The notes under the pieces were generated by a model, which saw only the letters and a list, made by a program, of their open reading frames with translations, was not told the origin of the DNA and ran no database searches. Of a DNA stretch of 44,323 nt, positions 24,146 to 32,261 are shown piece after piece. Origin of the DNA: an uncultured Caulobacter sp. (GTDB taxonomy: Bacteria; Pseudomonadota; Alphaproteobacteria; Caulobacterales; Caulobacteraceae); contig NZ_CALCDX010000030.1 of assembly GCF_937900395.1 (NCBI RefSeq), positions 1 through 44,323 on the forward strand. Direction: 5' to 3'. The translations under genes were made by a program, and so were the position numbers. The first letter of the stretch is position 1. Each line of letters starts with the position of its first letter.

Positions 24146-27100
24146 TCAGTGGGCCTCCGTCGACGGCGCGTCGCCTTGGGCGACGGCTTGGTCGTGGCCG
24201 GGATGCTTGGGTTTGAAGATCTTCTCGACCACCACGAAGAACAGCGGGACGAAGAAGATCGCCAGCAGGGTGGCCGAGATCATGCCGCCGATGACGCCGG
24301 TGCCGATCGCGTGCTGGGCGCCGGAGCCGGCCCCATTGGAAATCGCCAAGGGCAGAACGCCGAAGACGAAGGCCAGCGAGGTCATGATGATCGGGCGCAG
24401 ACGGATGCGGACCGCCTCCAGCGTCGCCTCGACCAGGCCCATGCCCTTCTCGTAGAGGTCCTTGGCGAACTCGACGATCAGGATGGCGTTCTTAGACGCC
24501 AGCCCCATGGTCGTCAGCAGGCCGACCTGGAAGTAGATGTCGTTGCTGAGGCCGCGGACGAAGGTCGCCAGCAGCGCGCCGATGACGCCCAGCGGAATGA
24601 CCATGATGACCGCCAGCGGGATCGACCAGCTCTCATAGAGGGCGGCCAGCAGCAGGAACACGACCAGGATCGAGATGCCGTACAGGGCGGGGGCCTGGTT
24701 GCCGGACTCCAGCTCCTGGGCCGACAGGCCCGTCCACTCGTAGCCGACGCCCGGCGGCAGCTTGGCCGCCAGCTTCTCCATCGCGGCGATCGCGTCGCCC
24801 GAGCTCTTGCCCGGGGCCGGCGAGCCCTGGATGTTGACCGACGACAGGCCATTATAACGCTCCAGACGCGGCGAGCCGTAGGTCCAGGACGAGGTGGCGA
24901 ACGCGGGGAACGGGACCATCTGGCCGCTGCCGTTGCGGACGTACCAGCGGTTCAGGTCCTCCGGCGTCATGCGGAACGGCGCGTCGGCCTGGATGTAGAC
25001 CTTCTTGACCCGGCCGCGGTCGATGAAGTCGTTGACGTACGATCCGCCCCAGGCGGCGCTGAGGGCGCTGTTGATGTCGGCGGTGGTCAGGCCCAGCGCG
25101 CCGGCCTTGGCCTGGTCGACCTCGATCTTCAGCTGCGGGGTGTCGTCCTGGCCGTTCGGGCGCACGCCCACCAGGTTCGGATCCTGGGAGGCCATGCCCA
25201 GCATCATGTTACGAGCCTGCATCAGAGTCTCGTGACCGACGCCGCCGGTGTCCTGCAGCTGGAAGTCGAAGCCGGACGAGTTGCCCAGTTCCGACACGGC
25301 CGGCGGGACGATCGCGAACACCATGGCGTCACGGAACTGACTGAAGGCGCCCATGGCTCGGCCGGCGACGGCGGCCGCCTTGAGCTTGGCCGACTTGCGA
25401 ACGTCGAAGTCCTTCATGCGGACGAAGGCGAGACCGGCGTTTTGGCCGGCGCCAGCGAAGCTGAAGCCGGAGACGGTGAACACCGACTGCACGGCGTCCT
25501 TCTCGCCGATCAGGAAGTGGTCGCGCACCTTGTCGAGGACGGCGAGCGTCTTCTCCTCGGGCGCGCCGGCGGGCAGCTGGACCAGGGTGAACATGGTGCC
25601 CTGGTCTTCTTCCGGCAGGAAGGCGCTGGGCAGGCGGACGAACAGCAGGCCCATGGCCACGATGATCGCCGCATAGACGGCCATCCAGCGACCGCTCTTG
25701 CCCAGGATCTTGCGCACGCCGCCTTGGTAACGGCCGCTCATGTCGTTGAAGCTGCGGTTGAACCAGCCGAAGAAGCCCGTCTGGTGCTCCTTGTGGCCGG
25801 CCTCGACCGGCTTCAGCATCGTGGCGCAGAGGGCGGGGGTTAGGATCAGGGCGACGACCACCGACAGGGCCATGGCCGAGACGATGGTGATCGAGAACTG
25901 ACGGTAGATCACGCCTTGCGAGCCGCCGAAGAAGGCCATCGGCACGAACACCGCGGCCAGCACCAGGGCGATGCCGATCAGGGCACCGGTGATCTCGTTC
26001 ATCGACTTGCGGGTGGCTTCCTTGGGCGAAAGGCCTTCCTCGCTCATCACGCGCTCGACGTTCTCGACGACGACGATGGCGTCGTCGACCAGCAGGCCGA
26101 TGGCCAGCACCAAGCCGAACATGGTCAGGGTGTTGATCGAGTAGCCGAAGGCGGCCAGCACGCCGAAGGTGCCCAGCAGGACGACCGGCACGGCGATGGT
26201 CGGGATCAGGGTCGCGCGCCAGTTCTGCAGGAACAGGAACATGACGATGAACACCAGCACGATGGCTTCGATCAGCGTCTTGACCACCTCCTCGATCGAC
26301 AGCTTCACGAACGGCGTCGAGTCATAGGGCACGACGTACTTGTAGCCGGCCGGGAAGTTCTTCTCGAGCTGGGCCATCTTGGTCTTCACGGCCGCGGCCG
26401 TGTCGAGGGCGTTGGCGCCGGGGGCCAGCTTGATGGCGATGCCGGCGGCCGGGTGGCCGTTGAACTTGGCGACCGAGGCGTAGCTTTCCGCGCCGAGTTC
26501 GACGCGGGCGACGTCGCCCAGGCGCACGGTGGCGCCGCCGGTGGTGTTCTTCAGGATGATCTGACGGAACTGCTCGGGCGTCTGCAGGCGCGACTGGGCC
26601 GTGATCGTGGCGTTCAGGCCCGTGCCTGGCAGGTTGGGCGCGCCGCCCAGCTGACCCGCCGAGACCTGGGCGTTCTGGGCCTTGATCGCGGCCGACACGT
26701 CGGCCGGGGTCAGGCTGAAGCTGGCCAGCTTCTGCGGGTCCAGCCAGATGCGCATGGCGTATTGCGAGCCGAACAGCTGGATGTCGCCGACGCCGTCGAC
26801 GCGGCTGAGCGGGTCCTGGATGTTCGAGGCCAGATAGTCGGCCAGATCGGTGCCGGTGGTCTTGGAGTTCTCGGAATAGAGACCCACGACCATCATGAAG
26901 TTACGCGCCGACTTGGCGACCGTCAGGCCTTGCTGCTGCACTTCCTGCGGCAGCAGGGCGGTGGCGGTCTGCAGCTTGTTCTGGACCTGGACCTGGGCGA
27001 TGTCGATGTCGGTGCCGGCCTTGAAGGTCAGGGTCACCGTGGCCGAACCGGCGCTGTCGCTGGTCGACGACATGTAGTCCAGGCCGTCCAGGCCCTTCAT

Positions 27101-27307
27101 CTTCTGTTCGATGACCTGGGTGACGCTATCCTCGACCGTCTTGGCCGAGGCGCCCGGATAGTTGGCCGAGATCGACACCTGGGGCAGGGCGATGCTGGGA
27201 TACTGCGCGATGGGCAGGGACGTGATCGCCAGCGCGCCGGCCAGCATGATCACGATGGCGATGACCCACGCGAAGATGGGCCTGTCGATGAAGAAGCGTG
27301 AAAGCAT
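24146..27307 (-). CDS. acrB: RND multidrug efflux transporter, AcrB/HAE-1 type
   Basis: A 1,053-residue proton-driven inner-membrane pump of full family length. The N-terminus MLSRFFIDRPIFAWVIAIVI is diagnostic of the HAE-1 class. There are 12 helices in two halves with two large periplasmic loops. The proton-relay Asp pair sits in helix 4 (LAIGLLVDDAIVVVENVERV, about residues 398-417). The second half carries TTMGLASKNAILIVEFAKDL. Substrates are usually amphiphilic drugs, dyes and detergents. It follows acrA by 12 bases and precedes nodT by two bases. In C. crescentus the corresponding acrAB2-nodT pump is repressed by TipR; equivalence here is inferred from gene order. Confidence 0.95.
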   Translation of the reverse strand: MLSRFFIDRPIFAWVIAIVIMLAGALAITSLPIAQYPSIALPQVSISANYPGASAKTVEDSVTQVIEQKMKGLDGLDYMSSTSDSAGSATVTLTFKAGTDIDIAQVQVQNKLQTATALLPQEVQQQGLTVAKSARNFMMVVGLYSENSKTTGTDLADYLASNIQDPLSRVDGVGDIQLFGSQYAMRIWLDPQKLASFSLTPADVSAAIKAQNAQVSAGQLGGAPNLPGTGLNATITAQSRLQTPEQFRQIILKNTTGGATVRLGDVARVELGAESYASVAKFNGHPAAGIAIKLAPGANALDTAAAVKTKMAQLEKNFPAGYKYVVPYDSTPFVKLSIEEVVKTLIEAIVLVFIVMFLFLQNWRATLIPTIAVPVVLLGTFGVLAAFGYSINTLTMFGLVLAIGLLVDDAIVVVENVERVMSEEGLSPKEATRKSMNEITGALIGIALVLAAVFVPMAFFGGSQGVIYRQFSITIVSAMALSVVVALILTPALCATMLKPVEAGHKEHQTGFFGWFNRSFNDMSGRYQGGVRKILGKSGRWMAVYAAIIVAMGLLFVRLPSAFLPEEDQGTMFTLVQLPAGAPEEKTLAVLDKVRDHFLIGEKDAVQSVFTVSGFSFAGAGQNAGLAFVRMKDFDVRKSAKLKAAAVAGRAMGAFSQFRDAMVFAIVPPAVSELGNSSGFDFQLQDTGGVGHETLMQARNMMLGMASQDPNLVGVRPNGQDDTPQLKIEVDQAKAGALGLTTADINSALSAAWGGSYVNDFIDRGRVKKVYIQADAPFRMTPEDLNRWYVRNGSGQMVPFPAFATSSWTYGSPRLERYNGLSSVNIQGSPAPGKSSGDAIAAMEKLAAKLPPGVGYEWTGLSAQELESGNQAPALYGISILVVFLLLAALYESWSIPLAVIMVIPLGVIGALLATFVRGLSNDIYFQVGLLTTMGLASKNAILIVEFAKDLYEKGMGLVEATLEAVRIRLRPIIMTSLAFVFGVLPLAISNGAGSGAQHAIGTGVIGGMISATLLAIFFVPLFFVVVEKIFKPKHPGHDQAVAQGDAPSTEAH

Positions 27308-27319
27308 CTGAAACTGGCC

Positions 27320-28486
27320 TTAGCGCTGAGCTTGAGCCGCGGCGGGCGAAGAGCCCGCGGGCACGGCCTTGATCGGCGCGCCGGGGCGCACCTTCATCAG
27401 GCCTTCGACGATGACCTTGTCGCCCGGCTGCAAGCCGCTGGTGATGAGCCACTTGTCGCCGACCGTCTGGCCCAGGGTGACCGGGCGGGCCTCCGGGCCC
27501 TTGGCGCCGACCAGCATCACCGTCGCGCCGCCCTTCGGATCGCGGCTGATCGCGGTCTGCGGGACCAGGATGCCGCTCGGGGCCACGCCTTGCGTCAGGC
27601 TGGCGCGGACGTACATGCCCGGCAGCAGCACGCCGTTCGGGTTCGGGAACACCGCGCGCAGCGTCACCGAGCCGGTGCCCGGATCGACCGTCACGTCCGA
27701 GAATTCCAGCGTGCCCGGCGTCGGATAGGTCGAGCCGTCCTCGAGCTTCAGCGTCACGGTCGCCGAGTTCGTCTTGCCCAGCTTGCCGCTGGCGAACTGC
27801 TGCTTCAGCTTCAGGAGCTCGGCCGAGGTCTGGGTCAGGTCGACATAGATCTTCGACAGGTCCTGGACCGTCGCCAGGGCCGTGGCCTGGTTGGCGGTGA
27901 CCAGGGCCCCCGGGGTGACCGCGCTCTTGCCGATGCGGCCGGTGATCGGCGCGGCGACCTTGGTGTAGTTCAGGTTGATCCGGGCGGTGTCGAGCGCGGC
28001 CTTCTGGACCGCGACCGCGGCGGCGGTCTGGGCGGCGGCGGCCTGGGCGTCGTCATTGTCCTGCTTGGAGACCGCGCCGCTCTCGACCAGGGTCTTGTAG
28101 CGGTCGGCCTTGAGCTTGGCCGACAGGGCCTGGGCCTGGGCCTGGGCCAGCGAGGCCGCGGCGCTGTTGTAGGTGGCCTGATAGGTGGCCGGATCGATCT
28201 GATAGAGCGACTGACCCGCGTGGACGATCGCGCCCTCCTCGAACAGGCGCGCCTTGATCACGCCGCCAACCTGCGGGCGGACGTCCGACACCAGGAAGGC
28301 CGAGGTCCGGCCGGAGAGTTCCGTGGTCAGGCCCACGGTTTGGGGCTGGGCCACGATGTAGCCGACCTCGGTCGGTCCGCCCATGCCCATGCCGGCGGCG
28401 CCGCCCTTCTGGCCGCAGGCGGCGAGGGTGAGGGCGATGGCGGCGAGTCCCACTGCCGTTGCGGCGGCGGTGCGTTGAAAGTGCAT
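27320..28486 (-). CDS. acrA: RND efflux periplasmic adaptor, AcrA type
   Basis: A 388-residue membrane fusion protein. The signal peptide ends in a lipobox (LTLAACG, Cys near residue 25), so it is a lipoprotein. The order is lipoyl half (about 65-105), helical hairpin with Ala/Gln heptads (about 100-170), second lipoyl half (APITGRIGKSAVTPGALVTA, about 175-194), then beta-barrel and proximal domains. It is the first gene of the acrA-acrB-nodT operon. It has a sigma70-type promoter and a strong palindrome upstream (28553-28612). The ribosome-binding site is weak (GGGGTC). Confidence 0.94.
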   Translation of the reverse strand: MHFQRTAAATAVGLAAIALTLAACGQKGGAAGMGMGGPTEVGYIVAQPQTVGLTTELSGRTSAFLVSDVRPQVGGVIKARLFEEGAIVHAGQSLYQIDPATYQATYNSAAASLAQAQAQALSAKLKADRYKTLVESGAVSKQDNDDAQAAAAQTAAAVAVQKAALDTARINLNYTKVAAPITGRIGKSAVTPGALVTANQATALATVQDLSKIYVDLTQTSAELLKLKQQFASGKLGKTNSATVTLKLEDGSTYPTPGTLEFSDVTVDPGTGSVTLRAVFPNPNGVLLPGMYVRASLTQGVAPSGILVPQTAISRDPKGGATVMLVGAKGPEARPVTLGQTVGDKWLITSGLQPGDKVIVEGLMKVRPGAPIKAVPAGSSPAAAQAQR

Positions 28487-28552
28487 ATTTGACCCCGGAT
28501 GCGATGGTCTGGCGAGCTATTGCTCTTGACGAGACCGGCATGATGAACAATT

Positions 28553-28574
28553 TGAGAATGAACGTTCATTCTCA
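28553..28574. promoter_or_regulatory. Perfect 22-bp palindrome, probable TetR-family operator
   Basis: The core GAGAATGAACGTTCATTCTC, flanked by T and A, is fully self-complementary over 22 bases. It lies between acrA and the divergent tetR-like gene, immediately downstream of the acrA -10 box, so it would span the transcription start. A repressor bound there would block the pump operon. Confidence 0.85.
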
Positions 28575-28583
28575 CGCGGGCTG

Positions 28584-28612
28584 GACATAGGAGCGCGACT
28601 AGCGCAAGTCAA
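28584..28612 (-). promoter_or_regulatory. acrAB-nodT promoter, sigma70 type
   Basis: On the minus strand TTGACT (28612-28607) and TATGTC (28589-28584) are separated by exactly 17 bases. The -35 is near perfect. The predicted start falls around 28577, touching the operator at 28553-28574, about 90 bases before acrA. Confidence 0.65.
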
Positions 28613-28671
28613 CCTCCAAACCCGACGCTGAGGCTGCCCTAACGGAAATGTAATGTCGCTTGGGAATTTCA

Positions 28672-29268
28672 ATGGTTGATGACGGTTACTCCGGGCGTCC
28701 GTCGCCGGAATCGCGCCGCCAGCAAATCCTGGACGCCGCGTGCGAGCGCGTGCGCCAGTCCGGATTCCACGGCGCCAGCATGGCCGACATCGCCAAGGCC
28801 GCGGGCCTCAGCGTCGGCCAGATCTATCGCTACTTCGAGAACAAGGAGGCGATCATCGCCGCCATCGTCGAGCAGGACCTGGCGGAGATGCGCGACAAGT
28901 TCGCCGAACTCGAGAGCCAGCCGGGCACGCTGGCGGACGCCATCGACGAGCACCTGCCCGAGAGCATCGACAAGTGCTTCGAACCCGGCCGGGCCGCCCT
29001 GGCGCTGGAAGTCATCGCCGAGGCCGCGCGCAATCCCAAGGTCGCCGCCATCGTCCGTTCGGCGGACGACCAGGAGCGGCAGATGGCCAAGTCGCTGATG
29101 GCGCGCAGCCGCAAGCCCGAATGGAGCGACGCCGAGTTCCAGGCCCGTTGCGAGGCGATCGGCCTGATCTTCAACGGCCTGCTGATGCGCGGCGTCAACC
29201 ACCCCGACCTCGATCGCGAAGCCCTCGGCAAGGTGCTGCGCTCGACTGTGCGCCACCTGCTGAGCTGA
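28672..29268 (+). CDS. tipR: TetR-family repressor, TipR-like
   Basis: Translation is placed at the ATG at 28672; a TTG four codons earlier is possible. The 198-residue protein has the TetR HTH at about residues 12-58 (QILDAACERVRQSGFHGASM, ADIAKAAGLSVGQIYRYFEN and KEAIIAAIVE) and a helical ligand pocket thereafter. It is divergent from acrAB-nodT with a perfect palindrome between. In C. crescentus the TetR protein TipR represses acrAB2-nodT, and this matches in position and type. The symbol is assigned by context rather than by sequence comparison. Confidence 0.88.
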   Translation: MVDDGYSGRPSPESRRQQILDAACERVRQSGFHGASMADIAKAAGLSVGQIYRYFENKEAIIAAIVEQDLAEMRDKFAELESQPGTLADAIDEHLPESIDKCFEPGRAALALEVIAEAARNPKVAAIVRSADDQERQMAKSLMARSRKPEWSDAEFQARCEAIGLIFNGLLMRGVNHPDLDREALGKVLRSTVRHLLS

Positions 29269-29345
29269 GGCCTGACGCGCCGGGCGATTGCCAGGCCTTC
29301 GCCGATCGGCGATTAGCCGTTCGCTGGAGAGGCGCTGGGGGGCGC

Positions 29346-30476
29346 ATGAACGAGCCGATCAACGATACGCCGCAAGCCGGCCCGCCGACGCTATTCGCGC
29401 GCGGCGCCTACATCTCCGGCCTTGACGGCTTGCGCGCCATCGCCGTGCTGTTGGTGATGGTCGGCCACTTCGGCCTCGAGAACGTGGTCCCGGGCATGCT
29501 CGGGGTCACCATCTTCTTCTTCATCAGCGGCTTTCTGATCACCACCCTGCTGACGCGGGAAGCTCAGGCCCATGGCGACATCTCGGTTGGCAAGTTCTAC
29601 ATGCGCCGGGCGTTGAGGCTCTATCCGGAACTGCTGCTGCTTGTGGTCCTGGGCGGATCGGCGGGCCTTCTCTACCAGGCGGTGCGGCCGATCGACGTCG
29701 CCGCGGCGCTCGGCTACTTCACCAACTATCTCCTGCTCCACGAGGAAGCGACGGGCGGCGCGGTGCGCTGGCCGCAGCTCTGGTCGCTGGCGGTGGAGGA
29801 GCACTTCTACCTCACCTTCCCGCTGCTGATGTGGGCGACATGGAGGCGTCCTCGACTGTTCGCCGCCTTGCTGGCGTCGATTTGCGTCGCAACCCTCGCC
29901 TGGCGGTTCCATGTCTCCCAGTTCGGCGCCCCCTTCGGCCTGCTCCAGGCCGGCGCAAACCTGCCGTACACGTCGTTGGCGTCGGACGCCCGGATCGACT
30001 CGATCGTCTATGGCTGCCTGGCGAGCCTGATGTTCCGGCGGTGGGGCGATCACCTCGCGGCCAAGCCATGGCTGGCGCTGGCGATCGGCGCGGCGGGCGG
30101 GGCGGGGCTGCTGCTTTCGCTGGTCTGGCGCGATCCCGCCTTCCGCGAGACCTGGCGCTTCAGCCTGCAGGGGATCGCGCTCGCCGCCGCCTTCGTCGGG
30201 CTCTATGCGACGCCGTTGGGGGCCTGGGTTCGCGAGAGGCTGCTCGACCACCCCTTGCCGCGTCGCCTCGGCGTCCTCTCCTACGGCGCCTATCTCTGGC
30301 ACATGGAGATCGTCGTGGCCTGCGTCGCCTGGGCGGGCTTCCCCGTGGATCTTCCGCCGGTTCAGAAGCTTGCGCTCGTCGTCGGCGGCACGCTGGTCAG
30401 CTTCCTGCTGGCCGAGCTCTCGCTGCGCGCCGTCGCGCCCGCGCAGCGCCTGCGGCATCGGCTGTTCGCGCGCTAG
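29346..30476 (+). CDS. Acyltransferase 3 family membrane protein
   Basis: A 376-residue integral membrane O-acyltransferase (OafA/NodX type) with about ten helices. The signature is visible: YISGLDGLRAIAVLLVMVGH with the catalytic His at the end of helix 1. FYMRRALRLYPELLLL carries the conserved RR-x-RxP-like loop, and WSLAVEEHFYLTFPLLM carries the conserved SLAxEEHFY block. Members acetylate or otherwise acylate surface polysaccharides, lipids or antibiotics; the acceptor is unknown. The ATG at 29346 is chosen because the family begins there. The same frame is open upstream through the tetR gene but reads as shadow. It is in the same direction as, and 77 bases after, the tetR-like gene. Confidence 0.9.
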   Translation: MNEPINDTPQAGPPTLFARGAYISGLDGLRAIAVLLVMVGHFGLENVVPGMLGVTIFFFISGFLITTLLTREAQAHGDISVGKFYMRRALRLYPELLLLVVLGGSAGLLYQAVRPIDVAAALGYFTNYLLLHEEATGGAVRWPQLWSLAVEEHFYLTFPLLMWATWRRPRLFAALLASICVATLAWRFHVSQFGAPFGLLQAGANLPYTSLASDARIDSIVYGCLASLMFRRWGDHLAAKPWLALAIGAAGGAGLLLSLVWRDPAFRETWRFSLQGIALAAAFVGLYATPLGAWVRERLLDHPLPRRLGVLSYGAYLWHMEIVVACVAWAGFPVDLPPVQKLALVVGGTLVSFLLAELSLRAVAPAQRLRHRLFAR

Positions 30477-30588
30477 ACGACAAGATTGTAGAGTTAATTT
30501 ACCCCCGTCAGGTGAGAGGACTCGACGCGCCCGGCATTACGGTTAAGGTTTCGGTAACGCTCTTCCGCCGATCCCTTGGAGACCTCGC

Positions 30589-31347
30589 ATGTCGGCTCTC
30601 TCGTTGGCCCCGGTCTTCAAGCCCGAAGTCGTCACGCCGGTCTTCCCGCCGCGCGACCAAGCCGCGGACATCCTGCTGGAGCGCTTCCGCCGGCACGCGC
30701 CCTCATTCCACCTCGACGGGTCCAGCGACTGGAGCGTCTCGGAGGAGACGATCCGGTTCCTCGCCAAGCACGTCCCGGAAAACGCGGCGACCCTCGAGAC
30801 CGGCGCCGGCCTGTCGACCGCGATGTTCGCCTTGCTGGGCGCGCGCCACACCTGCATCACGCCCGACGCCGGAGAAGTTCGCCGGATCGGGGACTTCTGC
30901 CGGGCGGCGGCGATCCCCACCGCCGATCTCGCGTTCGAGATCGACTATTCGGAAAACGCCCTGCCGCGCCTGAAGAAGGAGCCGTTGGACTTCGTGCTGA
31001 TCGACGGCGGTCACGGTTTCCCGATGCCGATCATCGACTGGTACTACGCAGCCACGCACCTCAAGGAGGGCGGCGTCGTCCTGATCGACGACACGCACCT
31101 GTGGTCGGTCTCGATCCTGGTCGACATGCTCAAGACCGACGACGGCTGGGCGCACATGGGCCGCGTGGGACGTCGCACCCACGCCTTCCGCAAGGTCGCG
31201 CCGTTCGCCTACAAGGAGTTCTGCTTCCAGCCCTACGTCGTCCGCAAGAGCCGCCTGGCGTCGATCACGACGCGCCTGCTCACGGCGTTCGACCTGTTGC
31301 GGACCGGCGACTTCGCCGAGTTCGGCCGGCGGCTGCGGCGAGCCTAA
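30589..31347 (+). CDS. Class I methyltransferase-like protein
   Basis: A 252-residue soluble protein with a Rossmann-like core. ATLETGAGLSTAMFALLGA (about 65-83) resembles the glycine-rich SAM motif. LDFVLIDGGHGFPMPIIDW (about 137-155) and EGGVVLIDDTHLWS (about 166-179) match the second half of the methyltransferase_24/CmcI-like fold. The acidic DD pair suggests a metal site. Whether it methylates a small molecule or a glycan is unknown. The start follows GGAGACC. Its stop overlaps the convergent LOG gene's stop by four bases. Confidence 0.72.
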   Translation: MSALSLAPVFKPEVVTPVFPPRDQAADILLERFRRHAPSFHLDGSSDWSVSEETIRFLAKHVPENAATLETGAGLSTAMFALLGARHTCITPDAGEVRRIGDFCRAAAIPTADLAFEIDYSENALPRLKKEPLDFVLIDGGHGFPMPIIDWYYAATHLKEGGVVLIDDTHLWSVSILVDMLKTDDGWAHMGRVGRRTHAFRKVAPFAYKEFCFQPYVVRKSRLASITTRLLTAFDLLRTGDFAEFGRRLRRA

Positions 31348-32141
31348 CCCTTGCCCGCCGGGAGCTTCAGGCCGCACTTGACCAGTTCGGCCCAAGCCTC
31401 TTCGGCGTCATCGGCGAAGTGCAGCAGGTCGAGGTCTTCGGCCGCGATCATGCCGTGCTCGACCAGGCCCTCGAAATTGATGACCGAACGCCAGTAGGCC
31501 TCGTCGAACAGCACGATGGGGATCGGTGGCGCCTTGTCGGTCTGGCGCAGGGTCAGGATCTCGAACAGCTCGTCGAAGGTGCCAAAGCCGCCCGGGAACA
31601 CCACCAGCGCATTGGCGCGCATCGCCAGGTGCATCTTGCGCATGGCGAAGTAGTGGAAGCGGAAGGTCAGCTCCGGCGTGCAATAGGGATTGGGCGTCTG
31701 CTCGCGCGGCAGGGTGATGTTGAAGCCGATCGTGGGCGCGCCGGCCTCGTAGGCCCCGCGGTTGGCGGCCTCCATCGCGCCGGGGCCGCCGCCGGTGGCG
31801 ATGACGTTGTCGCGGACATGGTCGCCGTTCTCGATCTTGGCGCCGCCGCGCTCGGAAACGATGCGGCCGAAGCGCCGGGCCTCCTCGTACCACCGGGCCT
31901 GTTCGGGCGGGCCGTCCTGGCGGGTCCGGGCGCTGCCGAACACCACCACGGTCGAGCGTACGCCCCAGCGGCGCAGGGCCTCGTCGGCCTTGGCGAACTC
32001 CAGCAGGAACCGCACGCCCCGCATCGAGTCGCCCAGCAGGAAATCCTGGTCCAGCGCCGCCAGCCTATAGGACGGCGAGGTCAGCTGGGCGCGGTTGTCG
32101 GGGGCGTCGGTCGGCAGGGGGACTTCGGTCACGAGGAACAC
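31344..32141 (-). CDS. LOG-family protein (cytokinin riboside 5'-monophosphate phosphoribohydrolase type)
   Basis: A 265-residue Rossmann-fold protein of the LOG/lysine-decarboxylase-like family. Both signatures are present: GGGPGAMEAANRGAYEAG (about 113-130, with the Arg) and VVFPGGFGTFDELFEILT (about 182-199, the PGGxGTxxE motif). Despite old 'lysine decarboxylase' labels, characterised members hydrolyse nucleotide 5'-monophosphates to base and ribose-5-phosphate. Length is somewhat above the shortest LOG proteins because of an extended N-terminal region. No operon partner is seen; the gene diverges from the beta-CASP nuclease gene. Confidence 0.88.
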   Translation of the reverse strand: MFLVTEVPLPTDAPDNRAQLTSPSYRLAALDQDFLLGDSMRGVRFLLEFAKADEALRRWGVRSTVVVFGSARTRQDGPPEQARWYEEARRFGRIVSERGGAKIENGDHVRDNVIATGGGPGAMEAANRGAYEAGAPTIGFNITLPREQTPNPYCTPELTFRFHYFAMRKMHLAMRANALVVFPGGFGTFDELFEILTLRQTDKAPPIPIVLFDEAYWRSVINFEGLVEHGMIAAEDLDLLHFADDAEEAWAELVKCGLKLPAGKG

Positions 32142-32261
32142 TCAAGGTTTGCGTAGCGGCGCAGACTATGACGCAATCCGTCAGCGAGGTTGACCTGGAT
32201 CAGGGCGAAGACGGCTTCCGGACGCTCATCCTCGTTCAGTTTTCTTGTGGATGGCGCTGTG

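Noticed and set aside
28740..29345. N-terminal extension of the acyltransferase frame back through the tetR-like gene
   Set aside because: The region is clearly the repressor in another frame; the acyltransferase family begins at the ATG at 29346.
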